From NCBI GenBank assembly GCA_017475745.1, contig JAFVEZ010000031.1, forward strand, positions 1 to 64,000: a stretch of DNA of 64,000 nucleotides. The letters are read 5' to 3'. A program made the translations under genes and the position numbers. The DNA is from Selenomonadaceae bacterium. Lineage in GTDB: Bacteria > Bacillota > Negativicutes > Selenomonadales > Selenomonadaceae. Of this stretch, positions 62,051 to 64,000 are shown one piece after another (position 1 is the stretch's first letter; each line of letters opens with the position of its first letter). The notes beneath the pieces are model-generated. The model made no database searches. It saw only the letters and a program-made list of their open reading frames with translations, and was not told the origin of the DNA.

Positions 62051-62111
62051 TTGCCAAGATTGTTAATTTATATTATAATAAGTGCAAATTTATCAGTAAT
62101 AGAGGTTTGTT

Positions 62112-62450
62112 ATGAATAATGTCAATGAAGTTCACGAGCATGAATTGGCTGATGGTACAGTCATTCGGCACAGTCATAATCACAGTCACACGCACACACA
62201 GACTAAGGCAGTACTTAATCGAATGGCGAGACTTATTGGACACTTGGAGTCAACGAAGAGAATGATAGAGGACGGGCGTGACTGCAGCGAAGTTCTCATT
62301 CAGCTTTCAGCGGTTGATGCTGCCCTCAGAGCAGTTGGACGAATCATTCTCAAAGACCATATTGAGCACTGCATAGTTGAGGCAGTTCAAGAGGGTGACA
62401 ATCAAGCCATTGAGGAACTTAACAAGGCAATAGATCAATTCATGAAGTAA
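62112..62450 (+). CDS. CsoR/FrmR-family metal-sensing repressor with His-rich N-terminus
   Basis: 112 residues. All-helical CsoR fold: TKAVLNRMARLIGHLESTKRMIEDGRDCSEVLIQL and HIEHCIVEA. The metal ligands fit the CsoR pattern: Cys in DCSEVL and His/Cys in HIEHC. The N-terminus adds HEHELADGTVIRHSHNHSHTHT, a histidine-rich stretch that may bind Ni, Zn or Cu. No metal transporter gene lies next to it. Confidence 0.85.
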   Translation: MNNVNEVHEHELADGTVIRHSHNHSHTHTQTKAVLNRMARLIGHLESTKRMIEDGRDCSEVLIQLSAVDAALRAVGRIILKDHIEHCIVEAVQEGDNQAIEELNKAIDQFMK

Positions 62451-62554
62451 AAGCAATCTGGCAGTTAGTTAGATGAACCTTCAATAAGGTCAATAGTGTT
62501 GTCAATATCAGCATATACGATATCTGTAAATTAATTTTTTCTGACCCTTTAGTA

Positions 62555-62583
62555 TTGTTATTATTTTCACGATATATTATAAT
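62555..62583 (+). promoter_or_regulatory. Promoter of the second RTX-like gene
   Basis: TTGTTA (62555-62560), 17 bases, TATAAT (62578-62583). Confidence 0.65.
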
Positions 62584-62647
62584 AAGGTTAAATATGTTAT
62601 GATATAGTTAATTAATTTGATGAGTTATAAAGTTTGGAGGGCTTTTT

Positions 62648-64000
62648 ATGGATACGATTATATATGTCCTGGGTGAGGATACTATCGACACTGGTACCAC
62701 CATTGTCGGCGGTCCTGATGATACGCCACCTCCCGGTGACACCATCCCACCCGTACCACCGAGTGACACTATTCCACCGAGTGATACCGCACCTTCCAGC
62801 GATACCACTCTTACTGGTACTGGTTCTGCTGATGTCTTTACTTATCTTGGCGGACATCTTACCATAAACGACTATCAAGAAAATGACGCCATTCAATTCG
62901 ATAGTGATACGACGTTCATCTCATCTGCTGCTGACTCTTCCTCTAAGAATTTTACCCTAACGACTAATAAGGGCATTATTACCCTGGTTGAGGCTGCTAC
63001 CTACAAGAAGAGTACCCTAACTGGCAAGAAGGTTACTCTCATTGACAGCTTTGGCAACAAGACTACTAGACTGTTCGGAACTTCAACAATCACAATGACC
63101 TCTGCAGATGCCACCACACTTAACCTTAATAATCTCGGCTATGCCGATGTAACAGTAGTTGACGCCTCAAAACGAAAATCAACAGCACCTGTCAACCTCA
63201 TTGCACCCGACCGCGATGTCTCCGTCCTCACTGATACCACACTAACTGTAACCCTCAAAGGCAGCAAGGGCGCGGATACTCTTGAAGGTGGTAGCGGTAA
63301 TGCTGTCGTCGTAACTGGCTCAGGTAATGACACTGTGGTTTACAGCGGTGGCAATGACATTATTACTGACTACACTGCCGGCAAGGACGTTATTCAGTTC
63401 AGCTCTGGTGTGCTCTTCACTTCATCGAGTGTTGATACTGTTACTAAGGACGTTACCATCAATACTAACAAGGGTACTCTCACTCTTACTAAGGCTGCCA
63501 CTGTGAGCAAAGCAGGTGTTGTCACAGGTGGCAAAAAAATAACTGTTGCTAATAGTTCAGGAGATAAGGCTGTTCGTATATTTGGAATGAATACAATGAG
63601 CATAGCCAACACGGACGGTGACACCATTGATCTCAACAACAACTTACTCAAAGATGTTACTGTTGCTGATGCATCCAAGCGCAGTGCCAAATATCCTGTC
63701 TATATCATTGGTAACTCTTATAAAGCTGCCAGTACTTCAGAGACCAGTGTCATCAATACCATCAAGGGTGGTAAAGGTACTGATACACTTGAGGGCGGTG
63801 CAGGCAATGACTATCTAACAGGCGGCAGTGGCAATGACATATTCATCTACAATGGTGGTAATGATGTTATTACCGATTACACTGTCAGCAAGAGTGCTGG
63901 TGACACTATTAAGCTTGGTGCCGGATTTGATACAGCTAGAGCATTGGACGCCTATCAAATCATTGACAAAGATGTAGTCATTCCGTTTAGTGACAGTGAT
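62648..64000 (+). CDS. Second RTX-like repeat protein, truncated by the window end
   Basis: Open for 451 codons to the window edge without stop. A Pro/Asp/Thr-rich N-terminus (TPPPGDTIPPVPPSDT) precedes modules of the same type as the giant protein at 12-19 kb: VVDASKRKST and VADASKRSAK strands, LKGSKGADTLEGGSG and KGGKGTDTLEGGAGNDYLTGG repeats, and ITDY motifs. At least three modules are visible. There is no signal peptide. GGAGG lies ten bases before the ATG. Likely a paralogous surface or secreted protein. Confidence 0.82.
   Translation, partial: MDTIIYVLGEDTIDTGTTIVGGPDDTPPPGDTIPPVPPSDTIPPSDTAPSSDTTLTGTGSADVFTYLGGHLTINDYQENDAIQFDSDTTFISSAADSSSKNFTLTTNKGIITLVEAATYKKSTLTGKKVTLIDSFGNKTTRLFGTSTITMTSADATTLNLNNLGYADVTVVDASKRKSTAPVNLIAPDRDVSVLTDTTLTVTLKGSKGADTLEGGSGNAVVVTGSGNDTVVYSGGNDIITDYTAGKDVIQFSSGVLFTSSSVDTVTKDVTINTNKGTLTLTKAATVSKAGVVTGGKKITVANSSGDKAVRIFGMNTMSIANTDGDTIDLNNNLLKDVTVADASKRSAKYPVYIIGNSYKAASTSETSVINTIKGGKGTDTLEGGAGNDYLTGGSGNDIFIYNGGNDVITDYTVSKSAGDTIKLGAGFDTARALDAYQIIDKDVVIPFSDSD

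Overview
The window looks like a chromosomal segment of a Gram-negative-type Firmicute (class Negativicutes, probably Selenomonadales). A single reading frame joins Kdo transferase and lipid A 4'-kinase (waaA-lpxK), a fusion typical of that class. LPS, RseP and type IV pilus genes occur together with Firmicute-style AGGAGG/GAGGTG ribosome sites, TTG/GTG starts and sigma-A promoters (TTGACA-N17-TATAAT). The base composition is moderately AT-rich. No tRNA, rRNA, CRISPR array, transposase or integrase was recognised.

Layout. 1-8.9 kb, minus strand: tsf (cut by the window edge and interrupted by an in-frame TAG), rpsB, recA-recX-ahcY, pilO-like, speE, comEA, queF, PAS-GGDEF-EAL. 8.9-19.1 kb: U32 peptidase, a membrane protein and a 2232-residue protein of about eleven RTX-like modules. 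19.3-24.9 kb: waaA-lpxK, then plus-strand rph-rdgB-phosphodiesterase-nrdG and a small membrane protein. 24.85-29.5 kb is accessory: a structured leader RNA candidate, a dead-looking tyrosine phosphatase fused to a ribbon-helix-helix-like segment, a small partner, and a Septu-like ATPase/HNH pair. 29.5-38.8 kb: hypF, a PASTA penicillin-binding protein, dCMP deaminase, YqgF-like nuclease, DUF3084, pilT, prfC. 38.85-43.45 kb is the most unusual part: two tandem loci with the architecture of type I toxin-antitoxin pairs, then an XRE regulator divergent from a cassette of hydrophobic and helical peptides, a DUF1232 protein, a CFI-box repeat protein and an HTH protein. 43.6-54 kb: D,D-carboxypeptidase, GT2, purE, purC, ubiX, an orphan DUF927 ATPase, DUF4931, glutaredoxin plus thioredoxin reductase, rseP. 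53.8-59.5 kb: a surface-glycan cluster (DUF4422, GT8, a secreted beta-propeller protein, a C-type-lectin protein, GT9). 59.7-64 kb: a glucose-type PTS permease with an elaborate leader, a CsoR-like metal sensor, and the start of a second RTX-like protein that runs off the window.

How the genes work together. Most of the window is housekeeping. The LPS and glycan genes build the outer surface, and the giant RTX-like proteins are likely displayed or secreted there, though no type I secretion genes are present. The accessory parts are probably defence (ATPase/HNH), addiction or stress peptides (type I loci, XRE cassette), and lectin or glycan-binding surface functions. All functional calls rest on reading motifs and signals by eye; no database search was run.
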